Both the position numbers and the translations under genes were made by a program. Below are positions 37,333-46,308 of a DNA stretch of 64,000 nucleotides, piece by piece; the first letter of the stretch is position 1; each line of letters starts with the position of its first letter. The DNA is taken from NCBI RefSeq assembly GCF_018882365.1, contig NZ_JACVOP010000001.1, positions 724,449-788,448 on the forward strand, read 5' to 3'. This DNA is from Polynucleobacter sp. 71A-WALBACH (lineage in GTDB: Bacteria; Pseudomonadota; Gammaproteobacteria; Burkholderiales; Burkholderiaceae). The notes beneath the pieces were generated by a model. It was not told the DNA's origin and did no database searches. It was given only the letters and a program-made list of their open reading frames with translations.

Positions 37333-38124
37333 ATGCCCACTAAAAAAATTCCTATGAAGACAGTTAGTAAGGTTCTCGCTAAAAAAGCGACGAGCACACT
37401 ACCTACAAAGCAAGTTGCCAAGAAAGCTACTCCTCAAAAGAGTGACAGCGGCACACCTTTGTCCGTAGTGATTCGTCGTCGCATTGAGGCGCAAAAAGCA
37501 CGCTTTCATGCAAATGACAACATCTCTAAATTCATTAAACCTGGTGAGTTAGAGGGCTTGGTGGATGAGGTTGCAGAAAAGATGCAGGCCGTTCTTGAGA
37601 GCTTGGTCATTGATACGGAGAGTGACCACAATACTAAAAATACAAGTCAACGTGTGGCTAAGATGTTTGTTAAAGAGGTATTCAATGGTCGCTATGTCGA
37701 GCAGCCAACATTAACCAAATTCCCGAACGTCAGCCGCCTAAATGAGTTGATGATTATTGGCCCCATTACCGTCCGTAGTGCTTGCTCTCATCACCTTTGC
37801 CCAATCATGGGTCGCATTTGGATTGGAGTATTACCAAGTAAAGAGTCTGCTTTGATTGGCCTCTCCAAGTATTCACGTCTCACTGAATGGGTGATGTGTC
37901 GTCCACAGATTCAGGAAGAGGCGGTAGTGGAGTTGGCAGATATGCTCGAGAAGAAAATTAAGCCGATTGGTGTCGCAATCGTGATGGATGCGGACCACTT
38001 CTGTATGCAATGGCGCGGTGTTAAAGATCGTGATTCCAAGATGGTGAATAGCGTGATGCGTGGCGCCTTCCTAAAAGACTCCAATTTACGTAGAGAGTTT
38101 TTATCTCTCCTAGAGAAAAGATAG
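37333..38124 (+). CDS. folE: GTP cyclohydrolase I with Lys-rich N-terminal extension
   Basis: Makes dihydroneopterin triphosphate from GTP for folate synthesis. The catalytic core (about residues 60-263) has the zinc and substrate residues in RSACSHHLCPIMGRIWIG and DADHFCMQWRGVKD, plus LIGLSKYSRLTEWVMCRPQIQEE. The first ~35 residues are Lys, Thr and Ala rich (KKIPMKTVSKVLAKKATST and TKQVAKKATPQK), an extension without obvious fold. Total 263 residues against about 222 in E. coli FolE. The sequence is divergent from the E. coli type (ACSHH instead of CEHH), so it may belong to a distinct FolE subgroup. Function is inferred from the family. Confidence 0.85.
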   Translation: MPTKKIPMKTVSKVLAKKATSTLPTKQVAKKATPQKSDSGTPLSVVIRRRIEAQKARFHANDNISKFIKPGELEGLVDEVAEKMQAVLESLVIDTESDHNTKNTSQRVAKMFVKEVFNGRYVEQPTLTKFPNVSRLNELMIIGPITVRSACSHHLCPIMGRIWIGVLPSKESALIGLSKYSRLTEWVMCRPQIQEEAVVELADMLEKKIKPIGVAIVMDADHFCMQWRGVKDRDSKMVNSVMRGAFLKDSNLRREFLSLLEKR

Positions 38125-38133
38125 GGTCTGTAG

Positions 38134-38367
38134 ATGAAGGGCTGGTCTTTGGTGCAAGCTATGTATAGGGCTATAGGCGTTTGTTTGATAGCTTTTGCCC
38201 TTTTCGGGTGCTCCTTATATCCCGACAAAAATAGTGACCCAGCTAAAAATAATAAGGCCACCTTTCAGCGTGATGCGGTAGATTGTGCCCAAGCGTATCC
38301 AGAGGCTGGCTCAGGAGTGCATGTTAAGGAACGAATTGCCTGTATGAATCTCAAAGGCTGGCACTAG
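38134..38367 (+). CDS. Small putative lipoprotein
   Basis: A 77-residue protein with a signal peptide and lipobox (GVCLIAFALFGCS, Cys26). The mature part has two further cysteines in DCAQAYPEAGSG and RIACMNLKGWH. It starts 9 bases after folE, so cotranscription is likely. I do not recognise the family; the pair of cysteines suggests a disulfide in a periplasmic or outer-membrane protein. Confidence 0.65.
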   Translation: MKGWSLVQAMYRAIGVCLIAFALFGCSLYPDKNSDPAKNNKATFQRDAVDCAQAYPEAGSGVHVKERIACMNLKGWH

Positions 38368-38523
38368 TTAGGCCATATCCCAAGACATTTACTCTTTGAG
38401 AACAATTCTCAACAAAAATACCAATAAAATCATATAGTTACATTGTCCATACCAGAGTAGTTTCTTCTGTTCTATGATCCACACAGTTGCTATATTTGTT
38501 CCATCTCACCCTCTGGAGTCCAT

Positions 38524-38832
38524 ATGAAAAATAGTCGTCGCCAATTTATGATTTTGTCCGCTGCTGGTGCTTGCACCTTGGCTTTGAACGGTAAAGTTCA
38601 AGCTCAAGCGATGGTTGCTGAAACTGATCCACAAGCTGCTGCATTGGGTTACAAAGCAGATGCTTCTAAAGTAGATAAAGCAAAGTACGCTAAGTACGCT
38701 GCTGGTCAACAGTGTGACAACTGTGCATTGTTCCAAGGTAAAGCTGGCGCTGCTGCTGGTGGTTGCTCATTGTTTGCAGGTAAACAAGTTGCCGGCAAAG
38801 GTTGGTGCTCTGCTTACGCTAAGAAGGCTTAA
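38524..38832 (+). CDS. High-potential iron-sulfur protein (HiPIP)
   Basis: A periplasmic [4Fe-4S] electron carrier. A Tat-type signal (NSRRQFMILSAAGACTLAL, cut near residue 29) precedes the mature domain. The four cluster cysteines are Cys64, Cys67, Cys81 and Cys95, in CDNC, GGCSLF and GWCSAY, the HiPIP pattern. 102 residues is normal. A clear GGAG ribosome site precedes the ATG and a strong terminator follows, so it is a single-gene unit. Confidence 0.93.
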   Translation: MKNSRRQFMILSAAGACTLALNGKVQAQAMVAETDPQAAALGYKADASKVDKAKYAKYAAGQQCDNCALFQGKAGAAAGGCSLFAGKQVAGKGWCSAYAKKA

Positions 38833-38871
38833 TTCAAGCTTAGCTCTGAGTTATTAATTAAGCTTCGCAAT

Positions 38872-38899
38872 AAAAAAGACTGCAGATGCAGTCTTTTTT
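38872..38899 (+). terminator. Rho-independent terminator after the HiPIP gene
   Basis: A 13-bp perfect stem AAAAAAGACTGCA / TGCAGTCTTTTTT with a 2-base GA centre, whose right arm ends in six Ts, lies 40 bases after the HiPIP stop. Confidence 0.85.
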
Positions 38900-39072
38900 A
38901 TTGCCAAAAATATATCGGCATACCCCATTAACAATCAATCTGGATTGATCCACAGCTAGCGTCGTAGTTACTATGTTGGTTATACCTTCCGATAAAATTA
39001 GCACTACGCAAGAACATCGCATTTGCATATGACGTAATTGGAAATAGTTATCACCCCTTAAAGAGGCTTGCA

Positions 39073-39798
39073 GTGGAAAATCTGAAAATTTTTGTATTAA
39101 ATTTAGATCGTGCGGTTAGTCGCCGGCAGGCAATGGAAAAGCATCTATCCGAAATGGGTTTGAAGTTTGAACTAATATCAGCGGTTGATGGAAGGACACT
39201 TTCCCCAAATGACCGAAGTAAATATTCGGAGGAAGAGGCAATCAAAGCAGTAGGCCACCCATTGATTGATACCCAAATTGGTTGTGCGTTAAGCCATGCA
39301 AGACTCTATGAAAGAATTGTGGCGGAAGGTATACCTGAATGCTTAATTTTAGAAGACGATGCTTTGCTGGGGGAAATGTTCTTAAAGGTGATGGAGCATC
39401 GCAATCAATTTCCAGATAATTGGGATATGATCAATTTTTATACCAGGACTCCACAAGATCCTATTGGCCCATTCCTAACAGACATCTATCGCTGCTCTAA
39501 ATTTTTAGGGCCAGCAAGTCATTTGGCTGCATATTTAATATCGCTCCGGGGCGCTAAGAAATTATTGCGTAAGGTATATCCAATTCGATACGAGGCTGAT
39601 GGTTTAACTGGTAGGACTCAAGTAGCTGGAATTAACTCCTATGGAATTAGCCCTGCTGTTGTCGCATCTCAGGATGTTGAGAGCACTATTTGGGATCAGG
39701 AGATCGTGGAGGCTCATCGCATTAAAGGCGCTAAACGATATCTTGATAAGTATGCAAGGTCGCTGAGAAAGAGGCTTAATCGTTTCATTATCGAATGA
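39073..39798 (+). CDS. Glycosyltransferase family 25 protein
   Basis: A 241-residue LPS-type glycosyltransferase of the GT25 family (LgtB/LpsA-like, often galactosyltransferases). It begins NLKIFVLNLDRAVSRRQAM and contains FELISAVDGRTLS, QIGCALSHARLYERIV, CLILEDDALLG and AHRIKGAKRYLDKYA. The start is GTG 39073 preceded by AGAGG. It opens the right-hand polysaccharide locus and stands alone, upstream of an HPP gene. The acceptor is unknown; addition to LPS core or O-antigen is likely. Confidence 0.85.
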   Translation: MENLKIFVLNLDRAVSRRQAMEKHLSEMGLKFELISAVDGRTLSPNDRSKYSEEEAIKAVGHPLIDTQIGCALSHARLYERIVAEGIPECLILEDDALLGEMFLKVMEHRNQFPDNWDMINFYTRTPQDPIGPFLTDIYRCSKFLGPASHLAAYLISLRGAKKLLRKVYPIRYEADGLTGRTQVAGINSYGISPAVVASQDVESTIWDQEIVEAHRIKGAKRYLDKYARSLRKRLNRFIIE

Positions 39799-39868
39799 GA
39801 TAGAGAGTTCCGTATCTTTTCGCAGCACGGAATATTGGCCCCTTAGAGATAGGAAAGAAAGAATATTA

Positions 39869-40411
39869 ATGAGGCACATACTGCAAGCCTGGGTTAGGCG
39901 TTACTTTTTTTACTTAGGTGGCGATCAGCCCCATGTCCCCATGATCGAGAAAATTCGCTCGGTGATGGGTGCTTTTATTGGCTTGATGGTGGTCATCGCT
40001 GCTGCCAAATATCTTGGCGAGCTGGGTGGCATTGATGAGTGGTTGATGGCTTCCTTGGGGGCAAGTGCACTTTTAGTTTTTGTGCTTCCAGGAAGTCCAA
40101 TGGCTCAGCCTTGGGCTGTAATAGCTGGCAATACACTCTCCGCTCTTGTTGGGGTTTCCTGTGTGTATATGCAAGTAGACCCAATTATTTCGCTGCCTTT
40201 AGCTGCTTCTTTATCTATCTTCGGAATGTTTCAACTTCGATGCCTACACCCGCCAGCTGCCGCTGTGGCGCTTATCGCGGTTCTAGGCCACATTACTAGT
40301 TATCGATATGCCTTATTTCCGGTAATGATTGATTCTATTTTGCTGGTTTTGGCGGGAGCTTTATATGCCAATCTCACGGGCAAGTCATATCCTAATCGAC
40401 CGTCTCGTTAG
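39869..40411 (+). CDS. HPP family membrane protein
   Basis: A 180-residue membrane protein of the HPP family, named after the conserved HPP motif, seen here in QLRCLHPPAAAVALIAVLG. Four membrane helices are visible: RSVMGAFIGLMVVIAAAKYLG, ASLGASALLVFVLP, NTLSALVGVSCVYM and PVMIDSILLVLAGALYANL. HPP proteins are associated with nitrite or other anion transport in some organisms; the substrate here is unknown. It is not obviously related to LPS and may be a passenger between GT genes. Confidence 0.85.
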   Translation: MRHILQAWVRRYFFYLGGDQPHVPMIEKIRSVMGAFIGLMVVIAAAKYLGELGGIDEWLMASLGASALLVFVLPGSPMAQPWAVIAGNTLSALVGVSCVYMQVDPIISLPLAASLSIFGMFQLRCLHPPAAAVALIAVLGHITSYRYALFPVMIDSILLVLAGALYANLTGKSYPNRPSR

Positions 40412-40452
40412 TCTTGTCGGTCTCATTGCTTAGTTGATAAAAAGCATGAGAT

Positions 40453-41673
40453 CTACGAGTTCATTTTTTCTAATTGTTTTAGAAATGCCTCTGCTCTATG
40501 GAAGGTAGTGTGTTTGGAAAAGACTTCCTGTTGAGCAAGCAAGGCGGCTTTTTGTCCAAGCACTGGATTGTTAATGAGCTCAAGAAATAACTCGGTATAT
40601 TCCTTGGGATTTTCCGCAATAAATATCGCCTCTTTGCTAAAAGTTTTATCAAGTAGTTTGGGGTGATCAATGAGCTGAGGCGCTCCACAAGCAGCTAGCT
40701 GGTAAGTTCTTTCGTTTAGCTCATACACATTATTGAGTTGTTCAGGTAGGTGAATATTCAACCCTACTTTTGCACGAGAATAAATATATCGATCGCGATC
40801 GCGATTGAAAGAGAAATTGTTGATGTGGTTCCATCCAGGGCCGTCAATAAAACCCGGATAGCATTTTGCAATTTCTTTCATGTACACGATGTGCTCACGT
40901 TTACGTGAGGCAATCAAAACATAATCTAGGTCACGCTCGCAACCTGGCACTGGGTAGTACCGCAATACATTGGCCCCCCAGGGTAAGCAAAGTAATGGCA
41001 GTCCTGCGTTAGCAAATGCTTTGTACACCGGTTGAGAATTGACGTAGTCAACATCACGAAAGCTGTATAAAAAATCAATTTTATTTTCAATAGCCCATAA
41101 AAGTTTTTCGGTATTAGGGGCTGTATCGTTTTCTAGTAGCGGGGCGGTAATGCCTACTTTTAGCTTATGCCGAGTTTTGTATTTGGCAATTCCATTCCAA
41201 TCAACTCTATTTAGATAACTATCGTGTTCACTAGTCAGGAAGACGGTTGGCTTGAATGACTCAACCACCTCATTGGAATCTTGATTCCAGCCCAAGATGG
41301 CGGTTGGCACACCCAAATAATTGAGGCATTCAGCAAGATTTGTGAAAAGAGAAAAGCCCGCTGGTGAGCTTTCAGCTGATGGCACATGGATCAGAATTCG
41401 TTCAGATGTCTGATCGGCATAGCGGTTTTTAAAAAGTCGGCTAATATCCTCACGCAGAAGAAATCCTTGTACAACTGTAGGGTCGGCAGACTGAAGATAG
41501 TTCTGCTTTACTTCTATAAACTCTTGATTTTTAAGGGAATTTTCAGCTATTTTGAGGGTAAAAGAGCGTAATTCCTGAGTTTTGGGGTGTAAAAAAGCGG
41601 TGAAAGCCCATTTTTCATAGGAACGCTTCAGTTTTAGCTTTTTCTTACTCAGTGCTTTTAATAGGGCGCCCAT
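40453..41673 (-). CDS. CgeB-like glycosyltransferase (intact copy)
   Basis: A 406-residue GT-B-like glycosyltransferase of the CgeB/DUF3880-type group. The C-terminal Rossmann domain contains DYVLIASRKREHIVYM, GFIDGPGWNHIN, RDRDRYIYSRAKVGLNIHLPE and the sugar-binding YELNERTYQLAACGAPQLIDHPKLL. The N-terminal half has SPAGFSLFTNLAECLNYLGVP. It is a full-length relative of the truncated gene at 188-967. A GAGGA ribosome site precedes the ATG. Divergent from manC; donor and acceptor are unknown. Confidence 0.8.
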   Translation of the reverse strand: MGALLKALSKKKLKLKRSYEKWAFTAFLHPKTQELRSFTLKIAENSLKNQEFIEVKQNYLQSADPTVVQGFLLREDISRLFKNRYADQTSERILIHVPSAESSPAGFSLFTNLAECLNYLGVPTAILGWNQDSNEVVESFKPTVFLTSEHDSYLNRVDWNGIAKYKTRHKLKVGITAPLLENDTAPNTEKLLWAIENKIDFLYSFRDVDYVNSQPVYKAFANAGLPLLCLPWGANVLRYYPVPGCERDLDYVLIASRKREHIVYMKEIAKCYPGFIDGPGWNHINNFSFNRDRDRYIYSRAKVGLNIHLPEQLNNVYELNERTYQLAACGAPQLIDHPKLLDKTFSKEAIFIAENPKEYTELFLELINNPVLGQKAALLAQQEVFSKHTTFHRAEAFLKQLEKMNS

Positions 41674-41859
41674 GCTTATCCTCGGTATAAAGCGCTTATA
41701 AACCGCTAAATCAAGTCAGCGCCTATTGAGATTATAGATAGCTCTAAAATCGGCTCTAAGTGTATGAAAAGGCTTAAAATCTCCTATTAAATTAATAATT
41801 AATGCCAAGTTCATTTTTTATTTGCACCTAATCACTTTAACGATATTTTTTTGGCCCCT

Positions 41860-43380
41860 ATGACCCTTGTTACTCCAGTGATTCTGTGCGGTGGGTCCGG
41901 TACTCGGTTGTGGCCCCTTTCCCGCTCAGGTTTTCCAAAGCAGTTCTTAGTGCTTTCTGGTGACGGGTCTGGACAAAGTTTATTTCAACAAGCTATTGCA
42001 AGGATTCATTCAATAGCAAGTGCTCAAATCGGTCTAGGCTCAACGTACATTGTGACCAATGAAGAGCATCGTTTCTTAGCGCTTGATCAATTACGTGAAT
42101 TAAAAAAAGAATTTACTAACTTTGAGGCTACTTTATTGTTAGAGCCATCGGGTCGAAATACTGCGCCCGCATTGAGCCTAGCTGCTTTTCAAGCTAAGGA
42201 CAGTCAAGTTGGCTCTGCGGAAGGTATAAGCCCGTTTAACCATGACCCTATTTTGGTGATTACACCGGCTGATCAAACAGTGATTAATACTGCGGCTTTT
42301 ACTAAGGCCTTACAGAATTGCGTCTCCCTAGTGGATGCTGACAAAACAAGCCAAACGATTGCGATTTTGGGCATTACTCCGACTGCCCCAGAAACTGGCT
42401 ATGGTTATATCCAGCGCGGCGGAGAGCAGGGCGCCCATCATGAGTTTACGGTTGAAAAGTTTGTTGAAAAGCCTGACGTATCCACTGCTAAAGAATATTT
42501 AGCTGCTGGCAACTATCTTTGGAATAGCGGCATGTTTGTTTTGCGCGCTAGTACTTGGTTAGCAGCATTAAAAGAATTTCGACCTGATATTTTTGGTGCT
42601 AGTGAAACTGCTTGGCAAGCACGGTCTTCGGATGTGGCGGCTGATGCTACTTTTATTCGTCCAGATAAGGCTTTATTTAATACGATTCCAAGTGAGTCGA
42701 TTGACTATGCTGTTATTGAGAAATGCCCTGGCACCCACTATCAGGTGAAGATGGTTGAGCTTGATGCTGGCTGGAATGACTTAGGCGCATGGGAAGCGGT
42801 TTGGCAAGTGGGTCAGCAGGATAGCAATGGCAATGTCAGTAGTGGCGATACATTGCTTTCGGACACTAAAAACTCCTTAGTGCATGCGAGTAGCCGTTTG
42901 GTCAGCGCTGTTGGCCTAGAAAATATCGTGATTGTAGAAACGCCAGATGCGGTGCTAGTAGCTGATCGCTCAAAGAGTCAAGACGTCAAAAATATTGTGT
43001 TGCAATTAGAATCACAAAAGCGGGAAGAGAAAAATCTGCATCGTAAAGTATCAAGGCCCTGGGGCTGGTATGACAGTATTGACGAAGGCGAACGCTTTAA
43101 AGTAAAGCGTATTCAGGTCAAACCTGGAGCCTGCCTTTCTTTGCAAATGCATCATCATCGTGCAGAGCACTGGATTGTGGTCAAGGGGAGTGCAGAGGTT
43201 ACCAATGGCGATAAAGTCATTGTGCTCACAGAAAATCAAAGCACCTATATCCCGCAGGGTCAAACCCATCGCCTGGCAAATCGTGGCGATACCCCTTTAG
43301 AGATTATTGAAGTACAAACGGGCGGCTATCTTGGTGAAGACGATATCGTGCGTTTTGAAGATACTTATGGGCGTAGTTAA
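41860..43380 (+). CDS. manC: Mannose-1-phosphate guanylyltransferase / mannose-6-phosphate isomerase
   Basis: A two-domain enzyme producing GDP-mannose (and, in the isomerase half, mannose-6-phosphate from fructose-6-phosphate). The nucleotidyltransferase domain has LCGGSGTRLWPLSRSGFPKQ near the start and a later VEKFVEKP. The C-terminal cupin (from about residue 390) has RPWGWYDSIDEGERFKVKRI and metal-binding LQMHHHRAEHWIVVKGSA. From ATG 41860 the length is 506 residues, the typical value; an open start at TTG 41851 is less likely. It is first in a run with gmd and fcl that makes GDP-L-fucose. Confidence 0.93.
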   Translation: MTLVTPVILCGGSGTRLWPLSRSGFPKQFLVLSGDGSGQSLFQQAIARIHSIASAQIGLGSTYIVTNEEHRFLALDQLRELKKEFTNFEATLLLEPSGRNTAPALSLAAFQAKDSQVGSAEGISPFNHDPILVITPADQTVINTAAFTKALQNCVSLVDADKTSQTIAILGITPTAPETGYGYIQRGGEQGAHHEFTVEKFVEKPDVSTAKEYLAAGNYLWNSGMFVLRASTWLAALKEFRPDIFGASETAWQARSSDVAADATFIRPDKALFNTIPSESIDYAVIEKCPGTHYQVKMVELDAGWNDLGAWEAVWQVGQQDSNGNVSSGDTLLSDTKNSLVHASSRLVSAVGLENIVIVETPDAVLVADRSKSQDVKNIVLQLESQKREEKNLHRKVSRPWGWYDSIDEGERFKVKRIQVKPGACLSLQMHHHRAEHWIVVKGSAEVTNGDKVIVLTENQSTYIPQGQTHRLANRGDTPLEIIEVQTGGYLGEDDIVRFEDTYGRS

Positions 43381-43420
43381 GGTCGCATGAAAAAATTGAT
43401 TGTAAAAAAAGAGTAAAGAT

Positions 43421-44551
43421 ATGACAAATAAACAAAAAGTTGCCCTTATCACTGGTATCACCGGTCAAGACGGCTCTTACCTTGCCGAATTCCTGCTGGA
43501 GAAGGGCTACATTGTTCACGGTATTAAGCGCCGCGCCTCTTCTTTTAATACCGAGCGTATTGATCATTTATATCAAGATCCTCACGTGAATCACCCGGAT
43601 TTGATATTGCACTACGGTGATTTAACGGATACCAGTAACTTGGTCCGGATCATTCAGGAGTGTCAGCCGGATGAGATTTATAACTTAGGCGCCCAGTCTC
43701 ACGTAGCTGTTTCGTTTGAATCTCCTGAGTACACGGCTGATGTCGATGCCATGGGCCCACTGCGCATGCTAGAAGCTATTCGGATTTTGGGTCTAGAAAA
43801 GAAAACCCGCTTTTATCAAGCCTCGACTTCTGAGCTTTATGGCTTAGTACAAGAAATTCCTCAAAAAGAAACTACCCCATTTTATCCACGTAGTCCTTAT
43901 GCCGTAGCCAAAATGTATGCCTATTGGATTACCGTGAACTACCGTGAGGCTTACGGTATGTACGCCTGCAACGGCATCTTGTTCAATCATGAATCTAAGC
44001 GTCGCGGTGAAACGTTTGTTACCCGTAAGGTGACCCGTGGTTTAGCGAATATTTCTCAAGGTTTGGAGAAGTGCTTATTCATGGGTAATATCGATGCCTT
44101 ACGTGACTGGGGTCATGCCAAAGACTATGTCCGTATGCAGTGGCTCATGCTGCAACAAGATAAGCCAGAAGATTTTGTGATTGCTACTGGCGTTCAGTTT
44201 ACTGTTCGTGAATTTATTATCCGCAGCGCCAAGCAATTGGGCATTACTTTGAAGTTTGAAGGCACTGCCGAAAATGAAAAAGCGATTGTTGCCAGCATTG
44301 AAGGTGATAAAGCACCGGCCCTCAAAGTAGGTGATGTGGTTGTGCAAATCGATCCTCGTTACTACCGTCCTACCGAAGTAGAAACCCTCTTGGGCGACCC
44401 CACTAAAGCGAAAACAAAACTTGGTTGGGTTCCAGAAATTACTCTTGATCAAATGATTGTAGAGATGGTGGCTAATGACTTAGACCAGGCTAAGCAACAT
44501 GCCTTGCTAAGCAAACATGGTTACTCGGTGGCTGTGGGTAAAGAAAATTAA
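43421..44551 (+). CDS. gmd: GDP-mannose 4,6-dehydratase
   Basis: Converts GDP-mannose to GDP-4-keto-6-deoxymannose, the first dedicated step to GDP-L-fucose. It has the Rossmann motif [19 protein letters not shown], the family [20 protein letters not shown], catalytic ASTSELYG and YAVAK, and [18 protein letters not shown]. 376 residues is the usual Gmd length. It is followed by fcl after 2 bases and preceded by manC after 40 bases. It is clearly different from the 322-residue enzyme at 24945-25913. Confidence 0.96.
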   Translation: MTNKQKVALITGITGQDGSYLAEFLLEKGYIVHGIKRRASSFNTERIDHLYQDPHVNHPDLILHYGDLTDTSNLVRIIQECQPDEIYNLGAQSHVAVSFESPEYTADVDAMGPLRMLEAIRILGLEKKTRFYQASTSELYGLVQEIPQKETTPFYPRSPYAVAKMYAYWITVNYREAYGMYACNGILFNHESKRRGETFVTRKVTRGLANISQGLEKCLFMGNIDALRDWGHAKDYVRMQWLMLQQDKPEDFVIATGVQFTVREFIIRSAKQLGITLKFEGTAENEKAIVASIEGDKAPALKVGDVVVQIDPRYYRPTEVETLLGDPTKAKTKLGWVPEITLDQMIVEMVANDLDQAKQHALLSKHGYSVAVGKEN

Positions 44552-44553
44552 GC

Positions 44554-45534
44554 ATGACTGCAGATTTAAACCAGAAAATCTATGTAGCAGGTCACCGCGG
44601 CATGGTCGGATCGGCCATTGTGCGCAATTTACAAGCTCAAGGCTATACCAACATCGTTGCAAGAACTCATGCTGAATTAGATTTAACCAATCAAGCAGCG
44701 GTACAAGAGTTCTTTAGGCAAGAAAAGCCAGATCAAGTGTATTTAGCTGCTGCTAAGGTTGGGGGTATTTATGCCAACAACACCTATCCCGCGGAATTTA
44801 TTTACGACAATCTGATGGTGCAAAACAATGTCATTCATCAGGCATTTGTCAGCGGGGTAAAGAAATTGCTGTTCTTAGGTTCTAGCTGTATTTATCCTAA
44901 GCTAGCCCCTCAGCCTATGAGTGAAGATGCCTTACTCACTGGAAAATTAGAAGCAACCAATGAGCCCTATGCCATTGCGAAAATTGCAGGCATCAAAATG
45001 TGTGAGAGTTATAACCGTCAATATGGCGAGAGCCATGGTGTGGATTACCGCTCAGTAATGCCTACCAACTTGTATGGGCCTGGTGATAACTACCATCCAG
45101 AGAATAGCCATGTCATTCCGGCGCTGATTAGGCGTTTTCATGAGGCCAAGATTAGCAATGCCCCAGAAGTGGTAATTTGGGGTACGGGCACACCCAAAAG
45201 AGAATTCTTATATGTGGATGATATGGCCGCCGCTTCGGTCTTTGTGATGCAATTAGATAAGCCAAGCTACGACAGTCAAACGCAGCCGATGCAAAGTCAT
45301 ATTAATGTTGGTTTTGGCGGTGATGTGACGATTGCTGAATTAGCAAAAGCAGTTGGAGCGGCAGTTGGCTATCAAGGCAATATTGGTTTTGATGCTACTA
45401 AGCCGGATGGTGCTCCCCGTAAGTGGATGGACTCTGGAAGGCTAAATCGCCTGGGATGGAATGCGCAGATGATGCTTGATGATGGTCTTAAATTAGCTTA
45501 TGCCGATATGCTCTTGCAGCTCAATTTAAAGTAA
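44554..45534 (+). CDS. fcl: GDP-L-fucose synthase
   Basis: An NADPH-dependent epimerase/reductase that turns GDP-4-keto-6-deoxymannose into GDP-L-fucose. Motifs: [55 protein letters not shown] and the signature [28 protein letters not shown]. 326 residues is normal. With gmd and manC it forms a complete GDP-fucose cassette. No phosphomannomutase gene is in the window. Confidence 0.96.
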   Translation: MTADLNQKIYVAGHRGMVGSAIVRNLQAQGYTNIVARTHAELDLTNQAAVQEFFRQEKPDQVYLAAAKVGGIYANNTYPAEFIYDNLMVQNNVIHQAFVSGVKKLLFLGSSCIYPKLAPQPMSEDALLTGKLEATNEPYAIAKIAGIKMCESYNRQYGESHGVDYRSVMPTNLYGPGDNYHPENSHVIPALIRRFHEAKISNAPEVVIWGTGTPKREFLYVDDMAAASVFVMQLDKPSYDSQTQPMQSHINVGFGGDVTIAELAKAVGAAVGYQGNIGFDATKPDGAPRKWMDSGRLNRLGWNAQMMLDDGLKLAYADMLLQLNLK

Positions 45535-45553
45535 GCACTGTCAGCGAATCACA

Positions 45554-46303
45554 TTGGCAAATAAAAAAATCATCTTTAAAGTCGAGTATGGTGGTCTTGG
45601 GGATCATTTGTTCTATAGCGCTCTGCCACGTTTATTAAAAGAGCAGAAGTTGGCCGATGAAGTCTATATCTCTGATAAAAGTAACTTCAGAAACCCTGCA
45701 ATCTTTGATCTGATTTGGAAACATAATCCGCATCTAAATGGTATTGGTCCTGACGCTCCAACTTCCTTGACAGAGATTCACGATAGCAAAGAGCAAAAGA
45801 TAGTTAATATCATTTTTGAGCGCTTTGGTTTGCATTCGGAGAAAGAATTTCCAGTAGAGGTGTATCAAGAACTAGAGATGCCAAACACGCTAGGAGGTAA
45901 ATATATTGACCTCAATTATGTGTCCTTTATAGGCGCCTTTTCCTTCTTAGATAAGATTAAGGTCTATCGCCAACACCCAGATCACATCATGATCAACCCA
46001 GATAAGCTGACTAGCTTCTTATTTGCAAAATGTAAAAAAATAGTTACAAAATCTCTCCTAGAATACGCTGGCCTGATTGCCTCATCGAGTTCTTTTATCA
46101 CCTTAGCTTCAGGTGGTGCTACCTTGGCCGCTGCGCTTAAGAAGCCTTCCGTTGTTTATTACGGGTATGGACAAAGCACCATCTTTCATCATGGAATGCA
46201 TCGCTATATCCAGGTTGGCGGCGCATCCTTATTCAGAAGAAGACTTGCTAGGCTTTATAACAAGCGCAATGCAAGGCGCTTAAAGCGTGCTAAAAATAAA
46301 TAA
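45554..46303 (+). CDS. GT9-like glycosyltransferase or heptosyltransferase-type protein
   Basis: A 249-residue protein starting at TTG that shows features of GT9-type enzymes: an N-terminal FKVEYGGLGDHLFYSALPRLLKEQ resembling the loop before the first helix, and a C-terminal ITLASGGATLAAALKKPSVVY similar to the nucleotide-binding signature. It is shorter than ordinary heptosyltransferases (about 350), lacking much of the middle. It lies 19 bases after fcl and just before a ligase or polymerase gene, so a role in adding a sugar to the repeat unit or core is plausible. The family call is tentative. Confidence 0.55.
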   Translation: MANKKIIFKVEYGGLGDHLFYSALPRLLKEQKLADEVYISDKSNFRNPAIFDLIWKHNPHLNGIGPDAPTSLTEIHDSKEQKIVNIIFERFGLHSEKEFPVEVYQELEMPNTLGGKYIDLNYVSFIGAFSFLDKIKVYRQHPDHIMINPDKLTSFLFAKCKKIVTKSLLEYAGLIASSSSFITLASGGATLAAALKKPSVVYYGYGQSTIFHHGMHRYIQVGGASLFRRRLARLYNKRNARRLKRAKNK

Positions 46304-46308
46304 GACCA

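Noticed and set aside
40421..40451. Hairpin TCTCATTGCTT/AAGCATGAGA between the HPP and CgeB-like genes
   Set aside because: It has a bulge and no T-tract, so I do not call it a terminator.
41683..41705. Imperfect palindrome CGGT..AGCGCT..ACCG ahead of the CgeB-like gene
   Set aside because: The arms are offset by one base from a true dyad, so only the AAGCGCTT centre is symmetric; not convincing as an operator.
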